Assembly (NCBI GenBank): GCA_025363475.1
Contig: JANYDS010000056.1
Coordinates: 1 to 55,080, forward strand
DNA length: 55,080 nt
Direction of reading: 5' to 3'
DNA from: Terriglobia bacterium
GTDB lineage: Bacteria > Acidobacteriota > Terriglobia > Bryobacterales > Bryobacteraceae
Made by a program: the position numbers and the translations under genes. Positions 16,835 to 25,069 of this stretch are shown piece by piece (position 1 is the first letter of the stretch; every line of letters begins with the position of its first letter). Below the pieces are notes generated by a model, which saw only the letters and a list, made by a program, of their open reading frames with translations, ran no database searches and was not told the DNA's origin.

Positions 16835-19192
16835 ATGTCGCCGTTTCGTCAGCTATTTAAATCGCCGTCTGCCTGGCTGGAGACCGGGCTGGTCAGAGTC
16901 CAGAACGCGCTCGGCACGGCCCAGCGCGCGGTTGACCAGCTCACCGGCCAGCCTAGAGAAGAACTAAAAGCTCCTCCGGTTAACGGCCCCGAAAATATCG
17001 ATACGGCTGTATCGGAATTCGTCGATCATCTTGCCCGGATTCTTCGATACTCCCCGAAAGACATATCGCACTTGCCCACCGCGTCCAGCCAAGTGGTTCA
17101 GGCCGCAAGAAAATCTTTCGGCAACCTCGATATGGCCTCGTCCAGCGCATTCGCTCTGCCGGTCCAGCTAGCGCTTTCGTTTGGCACTCTCTTCACTCAG
17201 TCCGCGCTGCGTGGTCTGGTCACTTATGACGTCCTGGGCCCCAACAAAATCCAGCGGCTGATGGTCGATTTTTTTGAAATGTTCACCGAGCTTCACGTCT
17301 TCGTCGGTCTTGAATATCAAGAAGTTTCGACACGCTGCCGTGCACGCCTCGAAACTTCGCCTCAGGACCACGGTTCGCGGCTCGAACTCGGCCAGACTCT
17401 GGTGAAGTGCGGCCTCTACGACGATGCGGAACGCGAATTGCTTATGATTCCCCGTGAATCGGCTCACTATGCCACCGCGCGGCATGAGGCAGCTATTGCC
17501 CTGTATCGCGCCGGACGGTATACACGGTCGATCGCCGCCGATGTGGAGTCGATGGAAGCCAATCCGGGAGATGAGCGTGCACGCTCAATGATGTGGATAG
17601 CCGCGCAGCGCCTGGGTGGTTACCCGGTGTCCGTCCCGCAGAAGTTCCGGATGGAACTGAAGATCGGCTTTGCGCAACCAACGGTCGAGTTTGAAAATAT
17701 CTCGGCGCAAATCGGTCTGGATAAGACCAGCGCAGGTCGTGGGCTCGCCATCTTCGATTACGACAACGACGGCTTCCTGGACATTGCCATCGCGTCTGCC
17801 CACGGCGGGGTGAACCTTTATCACAACAACGGCGACGGAACGTTCAGTGACGTATCGATTCACTCCGGCCTCGATACCTGTGTAAACGGCTTTGCGATCA
17901 CCGTCGGAGATTACGACAATGACGGTTTTGCCGACCTTTTCATCACCCGCATGGGCTTCTATGCCGGTGAAGGCCAGCTTTTCCACAACAACGGCGACGG
18001 CACTTTTACTGACGTCACCAAACAAGCCGGCCTCAAAGTCTGGGGGCCCGGTTTCACAGCCTCCTGGGTGGACTACGATTGCGACAGTTATCTTGACCTG
18101 TTCATTACCAACAATCTCGGCGGCCTGTTTGAACGCAAAACCCCAAACCGGCTCTTTCATAACAATGGCAACGGAACGTTTACTGAAGTCACGGAACAAT
18201 CCGGCCTCAATACAATCTGGCCCACCATCGGCGGCGCGTGGGGTGACTTTAACAACGACGGTCTGCCCGACCTCTTTCTCAGCAACGGCATGGGCCGCTC
18301 CCAACTCTATCGCAACAACGGCAATGGCACGTTTACGGACGTAAGCGAAGAAGCCGGTGTAACAGACGTGGTTTTCGGAACACCTGCTTTCTGGTGGGAT
18401 TATGACAACGATGGCTGGATGGATATCGGCCAGCTCACCTGGTCTGATCATGAAGATGTCATTCATACCCTCAGAAACGGCGAAGGCCCACCTGACGGGC
18501 ATCCCATGCGGGTTTATCACAACAACCGCGACGGCACGTTCACGCAAGTCAATCGCGAACTGGGCCTTACCGGGTGCTGGGGCACCATGAGCGGTAACGC
18601 GGGCGACTTCAACAACGATGGCTATTTGGATCTGGTGCTGGGCAATGGCAGCCCCAAGATGGACCGTATGGAACCCATGATCCTCCTCGAAAACGATGGG
18701 CACAAGTTCCGTAATACGACCTTCGCCGCCGGCCTGCCCTTTACCGGAAAAAGTCATGGCGTCAACATGGCAGATCTCTTTGGCGATGGCCGCCTCTCCG
18801 TCCTGGTGGCGGCTGGCGGGGCCTATCCGGGAGACCTGCTGACCAGCGGTGTCTACTATCCGAAAACGCTGCCCGGCAATTATCTGAACGTGCGCCTGGT
18901 GGGGACCGTCAGTAACCGTTCTGCCATCGGCGCCCGAGTATCCCTCGAAGCGGACGGCCGCAAACAGTTCCGCGAAGTCTCCGGCGGGACTAACTTCGGC
19001 TGTATGCCCTTTGAACAACACTTCGGCCTGGCGAAATTCGCAGGGGAAGTGAAAATTGAAGTCCGCTGGCCAGGCGGCAGGCATCAGGTGTTCAATGGCG
19101 TGCCTGTGAACAGTACATTTGAGTTCACAGAAGGTCAGGATGGCTGGCGCGATGTCTACGCTTCCCGCAAGCCAGTCGAACGGGCAGCTTAA
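16835..19192 (+). CDS. FG-GAP/VCBS and ASPIC-UnbV protein without signal peptide, copy 2
   Basis: This 785-residue protein is a full-length paralogue of the one just upstream, with the same order of parts: N-terminal helical domain containing ALSFGTLFTQSALRGLVT, TPR-like stretch, propeller blades (DYDNDGFLD, DYDNDGFAD, DFNNDGLPD, DFNNDGYLD) and a C-terminal ASPIC/UnbV domain (GARVSLE ... EVRWPGGRHQVF). It too has no signal peptide. One calcium loop reads DYDCDSYLD, a change from the GDG form of copy 1, so that blade may bind calcium less well. The gap between the two genes is 26 bp. Differences are spread over the whole length, so this is an old tandem duplication kept by selection rather than a recent copy. 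Confidence 0.85.
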   Translation: MSPFRQLFKSPSAWLETGLVRVQNALGTAQRAVDQLTGQPREELKAPPVNGPENIDTAVSEFVDHLARILRYSPKDISHLPTASSQVVQAARKSFGNLDMASSSAFALPVQLALSFGTLFTQSALRGLVTYDVLGPNKIQRLMVDFFEMFTELHVFVGLEYQEVSTRCRARLETSPQDHGSRLELGQTLVKCGLYDDAERELLMIPRESAHYATARHEAAIALYRAGRYTRSIAADVESMEANPGDERARSMMWIAAQRLGGYPVSVPQKFRMELKIGFAQPTVEFENISAQIGLDKTSAGRGLAIFDYDNDGFLDIAIASAHGGVNLYHNNGDGTFSDVSIHSGLDTCVNGFAITVGDYDNDGFADLFITRMGFYAGEGQLFHNNGDGTFTDVTKQAGLKVWGPGFTASWVDYDCDSYLDLFITNNLGGLFERKTPNRLFHNNGNGTFTEVTEQSGLNTIWPTIGGAWGDFNNDGLPDLFLSNGMGRSQLYRNNGNGTFTDVSEEAGVTDVVFGTPAFWWDYDNDGWMDIGQLTWSDHEDVIHTLRNGEGPPDGHPMRVYHNNRDGTFTQVNRELGLTGCWGTMSGNAGDFNNDGYLDLVLGNGSPKMDRMEPMILLENDGHKFRNTTFAAGLPFTGKSHGVNMADLFGDGRLSVLVAAGGAYPGDLLTSGVYYPKTLPGNYLNVRLVGTVSNRSAIGARVSLEADGRKQFREVSGGTNFGCMPFEQHFGLAKFAGEVKIEVRWPGGRHQVFNGVPVNSTFEFTEGQDGWRDVYASRKPVERAA

Positions 19193-19213
19193 AATCTTTT
19201 CAGGAGTTCTTTC

Positions 19214-21010
19214 ATGAGCAGTGAAGCCACCAGCCGATACGACGTCATCATCACAGGCGCAGGCCTCGCGGGTCTCAGCCTCGCCCGCCAGTTGCTGATG
19301 TACACCGGGAAGACCGTGCTGCTGCTCGACAAACTGGAAAATCCCCCCGCAAAATCGCAGAAGGTTGGCGAGTCCCTGGTGCAACTCGCCGGGTACTATT
19401 TTTCCAAAACGCTCGACCTTGAACTTCACCTGCTCGAAGAGCATTACCTCAAATACAACCTGCGTTTCCACTGGAAAACCCAGCGCGCAGAAGCCTCAGC
19501 CAAGCCTGATTATTGGGAAGACATCTCGTCAGCCTCGATCCGCAACCAGTCAAACCTCGCGACGTTCCAGCTGGACCGCAATATCCTTGAGCGGCACATG
19601 ATGAAGGTCAACAGCGAAGACGCCCGGTTCCGGTTCATCGGCGGGGTGCGCAATATAAAAGTCGAACTCGCCGAAGACGACAGTGATCACACAGTAACGT
19701 GGAATGGCGGCGGAGCAACCGCCCGCTGGGTAGTTGACGCATCCGGACGTCCCGGCATCCTCAAACGCAGTCTCGCGCTGGAAAAGACAAACCAGATCCG
19801 GCACGGGTCTACATGGGCGTGGGTGGAAGGTCAGGTCAACCCGGAGAAACTCACCGGTCACACCCACAATGAAGTGCTGCTCCACAAAAAACGCCAGAAG
19901 ATGGGCAGCTATCCTTACTTTCTCGCTACCAATCATTTTTGCGGCGAAGGCCGATGGTTCTGGGTCATTCCTATCCATGGCATGACCAGCCTCGGTCTGG
20001 TTTACGACCATTCCGTGGTCAATCCGGAAGACGTTTCCAACGGCCGCAAAATGCTGGACTGGGTGGCCAAAGACTGGCCACTGTTCGCCGAAGATTTTGC
20101 CAAACGGAAAATTGTGGATGAAGGCCGCTTCGTTGACTATTCATACGATGCGCGCCAGACCATCAGCCCGCAGCGCTGGGCACTCACCGGAGAATCCGGC
20201 CGCTTTTCTGACCCGCTCTACAGCCCCGGCAGTGACCTGATTGCCATCTACAACACGCTGATAGTAGATGCTGTGCAAACTGATGACGCTGCGGAACTCG
20301 AAGCCAAAAGCGCCTGGTACGAGCAGATCATGCGCGTCATGTACGAGTCATACATACCCTCCTATCAGCTCAGTTACAACTGTCTGGGCGATCCGGAAAC
20401 CCTGACCCTAAAATACACATTTGAACTGGCTGTCTATTTCGGTTTCTATGTCGTGCCGTTCACCAACCAGCTCTTCACGGACCGCAAATTCATGCAGACC
20501 TATCTGCGTAAGTTTGCCCTCTTTGGTCCCATCAACAAGAACCTCCAGATGTTTCTGAGCGAGTTCTTCAACTGGAAGAAATTGCATGACCCGAAGCCCC
20601 TCGCGGAACCGGTTCACATCGATTTTTACGACATGGAACCGCTGCGCATGTCTGAGAAGTTCTTTTACGATATCGGTCTCACGCGGGAAGAAGCGGAAGA
20701 CAAAATGGATATCATCACGGAGCGCATGAAAGAGTTTGCGCGCTACATCCTGGCCCATGTCTATGCCGTCGTTCTGGGTGATAAGTGCGTGCTGCTCAAC
20801 GCCCCTTTCGTGGCCAGCCTGAAACTACGTGACACAACCTTTGACCCGGAACGCATGACACAGGATTACGCAAAGCACGCCGGCTCCGACAAGGTTCACA
20901 TGTGGAACCTGAATGCCTTCACGCTGGAGAATTTCATCCAGCCGCGGGATGAACCCATGGCACCGGAATGCGAACCCAAAATGGAGGAATCAGCTCTTGG
21001 CAGCCGATAA
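19214..21010 (+). CDS. Flavin-dependent-halogenase-like FAD enzyme
   Basis: The 598-residue protein has an N-terminal FAD fold (GAGLAG, residues 15-20; DASGRP, 175-180) and two signatures of flavin-dependent halogenases: WFWVIP (248-253; WxWxIP) and FSDPLYSPG (331-339; FxDPxxSxG). Lys80 in YLKYNLRFHW lies where the catalytic Lys of tryptophan halogenases (Lys79) is expected, although only a structure-based alignment can settle this. These enzymes use reduced FAD, O2 and halide to make bound hypohalous acid; relatives without the Lys are monooxygenases or reductases. The C-terminal 250 residues, rich in aromatics, probably bind substrate. An AGGAG box stands about 7 bp before ATG 19214. The 3' end overlaps the oxygenase gene. 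Confidence 0.8.
   Translation: MSSEATSRYDVIITGAGLAGLSLARQLLMYTGKTVLLLDKLENPPAKSQKVGESLVQLAGYYFSKTLDLELHLLEEHYLKYNLRFHWKTQRAEASAKPDYWEDISSASIRNQSNLATFQLDRNILERHMMKVNSEDARFRFIGGVRNIKVELAEDDSDHTVTWNGGGATARWVVDASGRPGILKRSLALEKTNQIRHGSTWAWVEGQVNPEKLTGHTHNEVLLHKKRQKMGSYPYFLATNHFCGEGRWFWVIPIHGMTSLGLVYDHSVVNPEDVSNGRKMLDWVAKDWPLFAEDFAKRKIVDEGRFVDYSYDARQTISPQRWALTGESGRFSDPLYSPGSDLIAIYNTLIVDAVQTDDAAELEAKSAWYEQIMRVMYESYIPSYQLSYNCLGDPETLTLKYTFELAVYFGFYVVPFTNQLFTDRKFMQTYLRKFALFGPINKNLQMFLSEFFNWKKLHDPKPLAEPVHIDFYDMEPLRMSEKFFYDIGLTREEAEDKMDIITERMKEFARYILAHVYAVVLGDKCVLLNAPFVASLKLRDTTFDPERMTQDYAKHAGSDKVHMWNLNAFTLENFIQPRDEPMAPECEPKMEESALGSR
20984..20988 (+). promoter_or_regulatory. GGAGG ribosome-binding site inside the halogenase-like gene
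   Basis: GGAGG at 20984-20988 stands 8 nt before TTG 20997 and is the only good site near the start of the oxygenase frame. It selects TTG as start and puts the two genes under translational coupling, with a 14-bp overlap. Confidence 0.6.
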
Positions 21011-22421
21011 CGCGCCGCTGCTCGAAAAGTGTTTTCTCTTCGACGCCATTGAAGACTCGTACGAAGTTTCGGGCATCACCGGCCGGATTCCCGAGTGGCT
21101 GCGCGGTTCCTATTACATGAACGGTCCCGCGCGATTTGAACGCGCAGGGCAACGTTATAACCACTGGCTCGATGGCGATGGCATGATTTGTGCGCTTCGT
21201 TTCACTGATCAGGGCGTGCGCTTCACCAACCGTTTTGTGGAAACCCCCAAACTCCGCGACGAGAAAGCTGCCGGGCATTTCCTTTACCGCAGTTTCGGCA
21301 CCGCATTCCCCGGCGACCAGCTGTTGCGCAATGTAATGCTGGAACCTCCGGTGAACGTGAGCGTGTACCCATTTGCGGGCAAACTGCTGGCGTTCGGCGA
21401 ACAGTCCCTGCCTCTCGAACTCGATCCCTACACGCTCGAAACCATAGGTGAATACGACTTCAATGGCAGCCTGAATGGAGTGAGCCCCTTTGCAGCCCAC
21501 GCCAAGATTGATCCGGTGACGGGTAACCTGCTCAACTTCGGTATCTCTTTTTCGGCCACGCAACCGATGTTAAACGTCTACGAATTTGATCTCGCCGGAG
21601 AACTCATTCGGCGGCGCAGACACCCGCTGAAGCACCAGCACTCCGTGCATGATTTCGGCTTCACGGCCAACTATGTCACCTTCTATTTAAGTCCGCTGCT
21701 GATGGATTTCCAGCGCTTCTGGGCCGAGGGGATTTCAGTGATGGAATCGCTGTCATGGGAACCTGAAAAAGGTTCGCGCATTCTGATCGCGCCTCGTTAT
21801 TCAAAAACAGAACAAGCTTTCACGGTGGAAGTAGACCCGTGTTACTGTCTCCACCTCATCAACTCATTTGAAGAGGAAGGCCGGGTAATTGTAGACGTCC
21901 TCGAAATGGACCGTCCCATCTACGGCGAGTATCAGCCAGTGCCGGACCTGTTTCAGACTGTCTCGGCCTGCCGCCCCGTCCGGTTCATCATTGACATCGC
22001 AACGCAAAGTATTGCGGACAAGATTTCCATGGCTTACGACAAAGCCCCTGATTTTCCGGCGGTCGATGCCGCGCTTCACGGCATCAGTTACGACAACTTC
22101 TGGGTTCTGGGAATCGGTGCCTGTGGCCTGCCCGGTCGCAAATTCTTCGATGAGTTACTGAAAGGCTCATGGAAGGCGGGCGATGTCAGTGACCGTTATG
22201 TCGTCGCGTCCGGCGAATACCTCGGCGGAGAGCCGGTCTGTATCATGAACCCGGAAGATCCCGACGAAGCTGTAGTTATCGTAATTCGCTGCATTCCGGC
22301 GGAAGGCCGATCAGAATATCTGCTCTTTGACGGTCACGCGCTCAGCGATGGCCCCATTGCCACGCTGCCCTTGCGGCACCCCATCCACGCAGGCTTCCAC
22401 ACCAGTTTTCACTTCGAATAG
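20997..22421 (+). CDS. Carotenoid/stilbene-cleavage-type oxygenase (RPE65 family)
   Basis: I choose TTG 20997 over the in-frame ATG 20949, since a GGAGG box sits 8 nt upstream. The 474-residue protein is a seven-bladed propeller oxygenase with one Fe(II) held by four His: FAAHAK (His168), HSVHDF (His218), CLHLIN (His286) and a final HAGFH near 464-468. All four are present, so it should be active. The family splits C=C bonds of carotenoids, apocarotenoids, lignostilbenes or isoeugenol-like phenols with O2. In an operon with a halogenase-like enzyme and AhpD and redoxin proteins, an aromatic or polyene substrate is reasonable, but that is inference. No signal peptide, so cytoplasmic. It is the last gene of the operon. 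Confidence 0.88.
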   Translation: MAADNAPLLEKCFLFDAIEDSYEVSGITGRIPEWLRGSYYMNGPARFERAGQRYNHWLDGDGMICALRFTDQGVRFTNRFVETPKLRDEKAAGHFLYRSFGTAFPGDQLLRNVMLEPPVNVSVYPFAGKLLAFGEQSLPLELDPYTLETIGEYDFNGSLNGVSPFAAHAKIDPVTGNLLNFGISFSATQPMLNVYEFDLAGELIRRRRHPLKHQHSVHDFGFTANYVTFYLSPLLMDFQRFWAEGISVMESLSWEPEKGSRILIAPRYSKTEQAFTVEVDPCYCLHLINSFEEEGRVIVDVLEMDRPIYGEYQPVPDLFQTVSACRPVRFIIDIATQSIADKISMAYDKAPDFPAVDAALHGISYDNFWVLGIGACGLPGRKFFDELLKGSWKAGDVSDRYVVASGEYLGGEPVCIMNPEDPDEAVVIVIRCIPAEGRSEYLLFDGHALSDGPIATLPLRHPIHAGFHTSFHFE

Positions 22422-22429
22422 GCAGCTGA

Positions 22430-23527
22430 CTACTCCGCCGTTGCCGTGCCGATTTCGTATTTCCAGGCCGTTTGAATCGTAGCCTTATCGGCAAACCGCA
22501 GATCCGTATATTCTTCAAACTCAATCTTCTTATCGAGCACACCTGTCTCGATCATCAGATCCCGCACTAAGTCAAAATCGACTTTCCGAGGCGCAAGGTT
22601 GTTGTACATCACACGAGTTAGTGGCTTAGTCAGCGCCCAGCGCAACAACGCGGGCTGCTGGTTGTAATAGAAACGGCCTACAAAGTCGGCAGCATCCTCG
22701 CGATACGGCTTACCTTTCTCCAGCCACAACCCGGAGCGTGCAACGCCATCCACCAGCACTTGAACCGCATCGGGACGACTTTCAATCATGTCTTCCCGAA
22801 CCACCAGAACGCACGACATATAATCCGGCCAGTATTCCCGCGCGTGGAAAAGAACCCTGCCGAAACCGCCCATCTCAGCCTGAGACGGATACGGTTCACC
22901 CATGGAAAACGCATCAATTGCCTTCGCTGCCAAAGCTCCCGCAACGTCGGGAGGAGCCATCTCCACCATCTTGAGTTCGTTCGGTTTGATACCGAATGCC
23001 TTCATCGCACGAAACACAATCAGCCGTTCATCAGAAAAACGACTGGGAATAGCAATCGTCTTGCCCCTCATGTCGGCGAATGTTCTAATACCGCCATCCT
23101 TGCGGACCACAACCGCACTCCCGTAGCGGTGCCCGAGGTAGACGATACGAACCGGCACGCCCTGCGCCTTCAGGGCAATTGCCAGCGGAGCCACAATAAA
23201 CGCCGCCTGCATGTTACCCGAGATCAGTGCTTCTTTGATTTCAGGGAAGCCCTGAAACATACGAGGCATGAAAATTTCGCCGGCCTTTGAGAACTTTGAA
23301 ATATAGTCAGTCACCGGACACGCGAGGTGACAAGTAACCGGAATAAACGCTACGTTGAACTTACGCTTCGCTGCGGGAAGATAGTCGTTAAAAATCGCCG
23401 GCCAGTTCACATTCAGATAAGCGTGAAGTCCGCTCACCAATCCCAGCCAGCCGAAACCAAACAAAAACATCCGGCGTTTGAGATTGACATCTTCAGGCTT
23501 ATTTCCTGGTTTAACTTCAGGCTTCAA
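22430..23527 (-). CDS. ABC importer substrate-binding protein, NrtA/SsuA-like
   Basis: This 365-residue protein has NLKRRMFLFGFGWLG near the N-terminus, a twin-arginine motif and hydrophobic segment, so Tat export with an uncleaved anchor is likely, as known for NrtA. The periplasmic type II fold shows FIPVTCHLACPV, IYLGHRYGSAVVVRK and a hinge near RTFADMRGKTIAIP. The NMT1/SsuA class binds nitrate, bicarbonate, alkanesulfonates, taurine or pyrimidine precursors; the ligand here cannot be read. It is the last gene of a four-gene minus-strand operon, with its start overlapping the permease stop by 11 bp. Its 3' end lies 8 bp from the end of the oxygenase operon. Confidence 0.85.
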   Translation of the reverse strand: MKPEVKPGNKPEDVNLKRRMFLFGFGWLGLVSGLHAYLNVNWPAIFNDYLPAAKRKFNVAFIPVTCHLACPVTDYISKFSKAGEIFMPRMFQGFPEIKEALISGNMQAAFIVAPLAIALKAQGVPVRIVYLGHRYGSAVVVRKDGGIRTFADMRGKTIAIPSRFSDERLIVFRAMKAFGIKPNELKMVEMAPPDVAGALAAKAIDAFSMGEPYPSQAEMGGFGRVLFHAREYWPDYMSCVLVVREDMIESRPDAVQVLVDGVARSGLWLEKGKPYREDAADFVGRFYYNQQPALLRWALTKPLTRVMYNNLAPRKVDFDLVRDLMIETGVLDKKIEFEEYTDLRFADKATIQTAWKYEIGTATAE

Positions 23528-24299
23528 GGCGGAACCCCCACCGTACAGATTTTAGTTTCTCCAGACGCCGAAATGCGATATCGAGCATCAGGCCAATCAA
23601 GCCGATCAATAGCATCGCAGCAACCACCAGGTCATAGCGTTTGCCTGAGTTGCGCGCATCAATCACCAGATATCCCAGACCGGAATCCACGGCGATCATT
23701 TCGGCCGCCACCACCACCAGCCAGGCGATCCCCAGCGCAATCCTCAAGCCCATGATGATTTGCGGCAGCGCAGCCGGAAACACCACCTTCGCCAGTAACT
23801 GAGCCGGCTTCAGACCAAAGTTTCGACCGGCCCGGCGGAACATCGAAGGAACGTTGCGAACGCCATTCATAGACGCCACTACAATCGGGAAAAACGCTCC
23901 CAGAAAGATGAGATAAATCGCAGCTGCGTCTCCCACCCCGAACCACACAATCGAAAGCGGTATCCACGCAATCGGACTGATCGGCCGTAACATTTGAATC
24001 ACCGGATTTACCACCTGTCCCGCAGCCGGATACCAGCCGAGAATCAGTCCAGCGGGGATGCCGAGCAACGCGGCGAGCGAAAAACCAACCCCTACCCGCC
24101 GCAGCGAATCCACAATATAGCCCCATAGCACGCCCTTCCGCAGCAACTCCGCAACGCCCTTCTGCACATCGACAGGCGACGGAAAGATTTTCGACCCGGA
24201 ATACTTCACCGAAAAATGCCAGCCTGCCAAAAACACAGCCCCGGCCAGCAGAGGCCACAAGACCTTTTCCCACTTAGCTGGCTGGGCAAGCGAGTTCAT
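23517..24299 (-). CDS. ABC importer permease B, SsuC/NrtB-like
   Basis: The 260-residue membrane protein has about six helices and the EAA loop (near FGLKPAQLLAKVVFPAALPQIIMGL) of binding-protein-dependent permeases, the contact site for the ATPase. Its closest match in the window is the other permease at 25070-25834; both carry IQxxRPISPxAWIPxSIxWFGVGD. It starts inside the ATPase stop (ATGA overlap, 24296-24299) and overlaps the binding-protein gene. Together these form one importer. Two different permeases in one operon suggest a heterodimeric channel. Confidence 0.88.
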   Translation of the reverse strand: MNSLAQPAKWEKVLWPLLAGAVFLAGWHFSVKYSGSKIFPSPVDVQKGVAELLRKGVLWGYIVDSLRRVGVGFSLAALLGIPAGLILGWYPAAGQVVNPVIQMLRPISPIAWIPLSIVWFGVGDAAAIYLIFLGAFFPIVVASMNGVRNVPSMFRRAGRNFGLKPAQLLAKVVFPAALPQIIMGLRIALGIAWLVVVAAEMIAVDSGLGYLVIDARNSGKRYDLVVAAMLLIGLIGLMLDIAFRRLEKLKSVRWGFRLEA

Positions 24300-25060
24300 A
24301 TCTTGTGTGCCAGCCCGATCTGTTCAAAAATGCCGTCACGAAGTTCCAGGTAACGTGGAGAACTGATATCGCGCGGATGCGGAATATCAATCTCAACAAT
24401 CTGCTGGATGCGTGCCGGCCGCGCACTCATTACCACTACCCGATCGGCCAGCTGTACGGCTTCTTCGATATCGTGGGTTACAAAAATAATCGTCTTGCGC
24501 TCTGCTTCCCAGATGCGCAGTAACTCGCCCCGCATGATCAGCCGGGTAATGGAATCGAGCGCTCCGAAGGGTTCATCCAGATACAGCGTGTCCGGATTCA
24601 CAGCCAGCGCGCGAGCAACTTCCAGCCGCTGCTTCATTCCGCCCGAAAGCTCCTGCGGATAAGCCTTTTCAAACCCCTGCAGACCCACTAGTTTGATGTA
24701 GTGAGCGATGCGTCGTTCGCGCTCCCCGCGACTCAGTTTGAACAACCCAAATCCGATATTGCCTTCAACCGTGAGCCAGGGAAAAACACCACGTTCCTGG
24801 AAGACAAAAATCCGGCGTGGATCAGGCCCTGTCACCACTTCCCCGTCAATCCGAACCTCTCCCCCAGTGGGCGAAAGAAACCCGGCCATCGTATTTAAGA
24901 GCGTAGACTTGCCGCACCCCGAAGGTCCCAGCAGGCAAAGAAATTCACCATCACCAACGTCGAGCGAAATATTGTCGAGGACCGATGTGGAATTGCCATC
25001 GCGCTTGAAAACCATACTGATGCCTTCAGCGCGGAGCTTCGTCTTAAATGCTTGAGCCAT
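24296..25060 (-). CDS. ABC importer ATPase, SsuB/NrtD-like
   Basis: The 254-residue protein drives the importer with ATP. Visible motifs are Walker A GPSGCGKST (residues 45-53), Q-loop VFQERG, signature LSGGMKQR (near 140), Walker B LYLDEPFGALD and the H-loop FVTHD. It belongs to the nitrate/sulfonate/taurine group. As the only ATPase in this operon, it must serve both permeases. It sits between them, starting 9 bp after the first permease and overlapping the second by 4 bp. Confidence 0.92.
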   Translation of the reverse strand: MAQAFKTKLRAEGISMVFKRDGNSTSVLDNISLDVGDGEFLCLLGPSGCGKSTLLNTMAGFLSPTGGEVRIDGEVVTGPDPRRIFVFQERGVFPWLTVEGNIGFGLFKLSRGERERRIAHYIKLVGLQGFEKAYPQELSGGMKQRLEVARALAVNPDTLYLDEPFGALDSITRLIMRGELLRIWEAERKTIIFVTHDIEEAVQLADRVVVMSARPARIQQIVEIDIPHPRDISSPRYLELRDGIFEQIGLAHKI

Positions 25061-25069
25061 AGTTGATTT

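Noticed and set aside
17585-19471. 628-residue minus-strand open frame
   Set aside because: It is the exact antisense of the ASPIC copy 2 gene; its Val/Ile-rich repeats are the mirror of calcium-loop codons.
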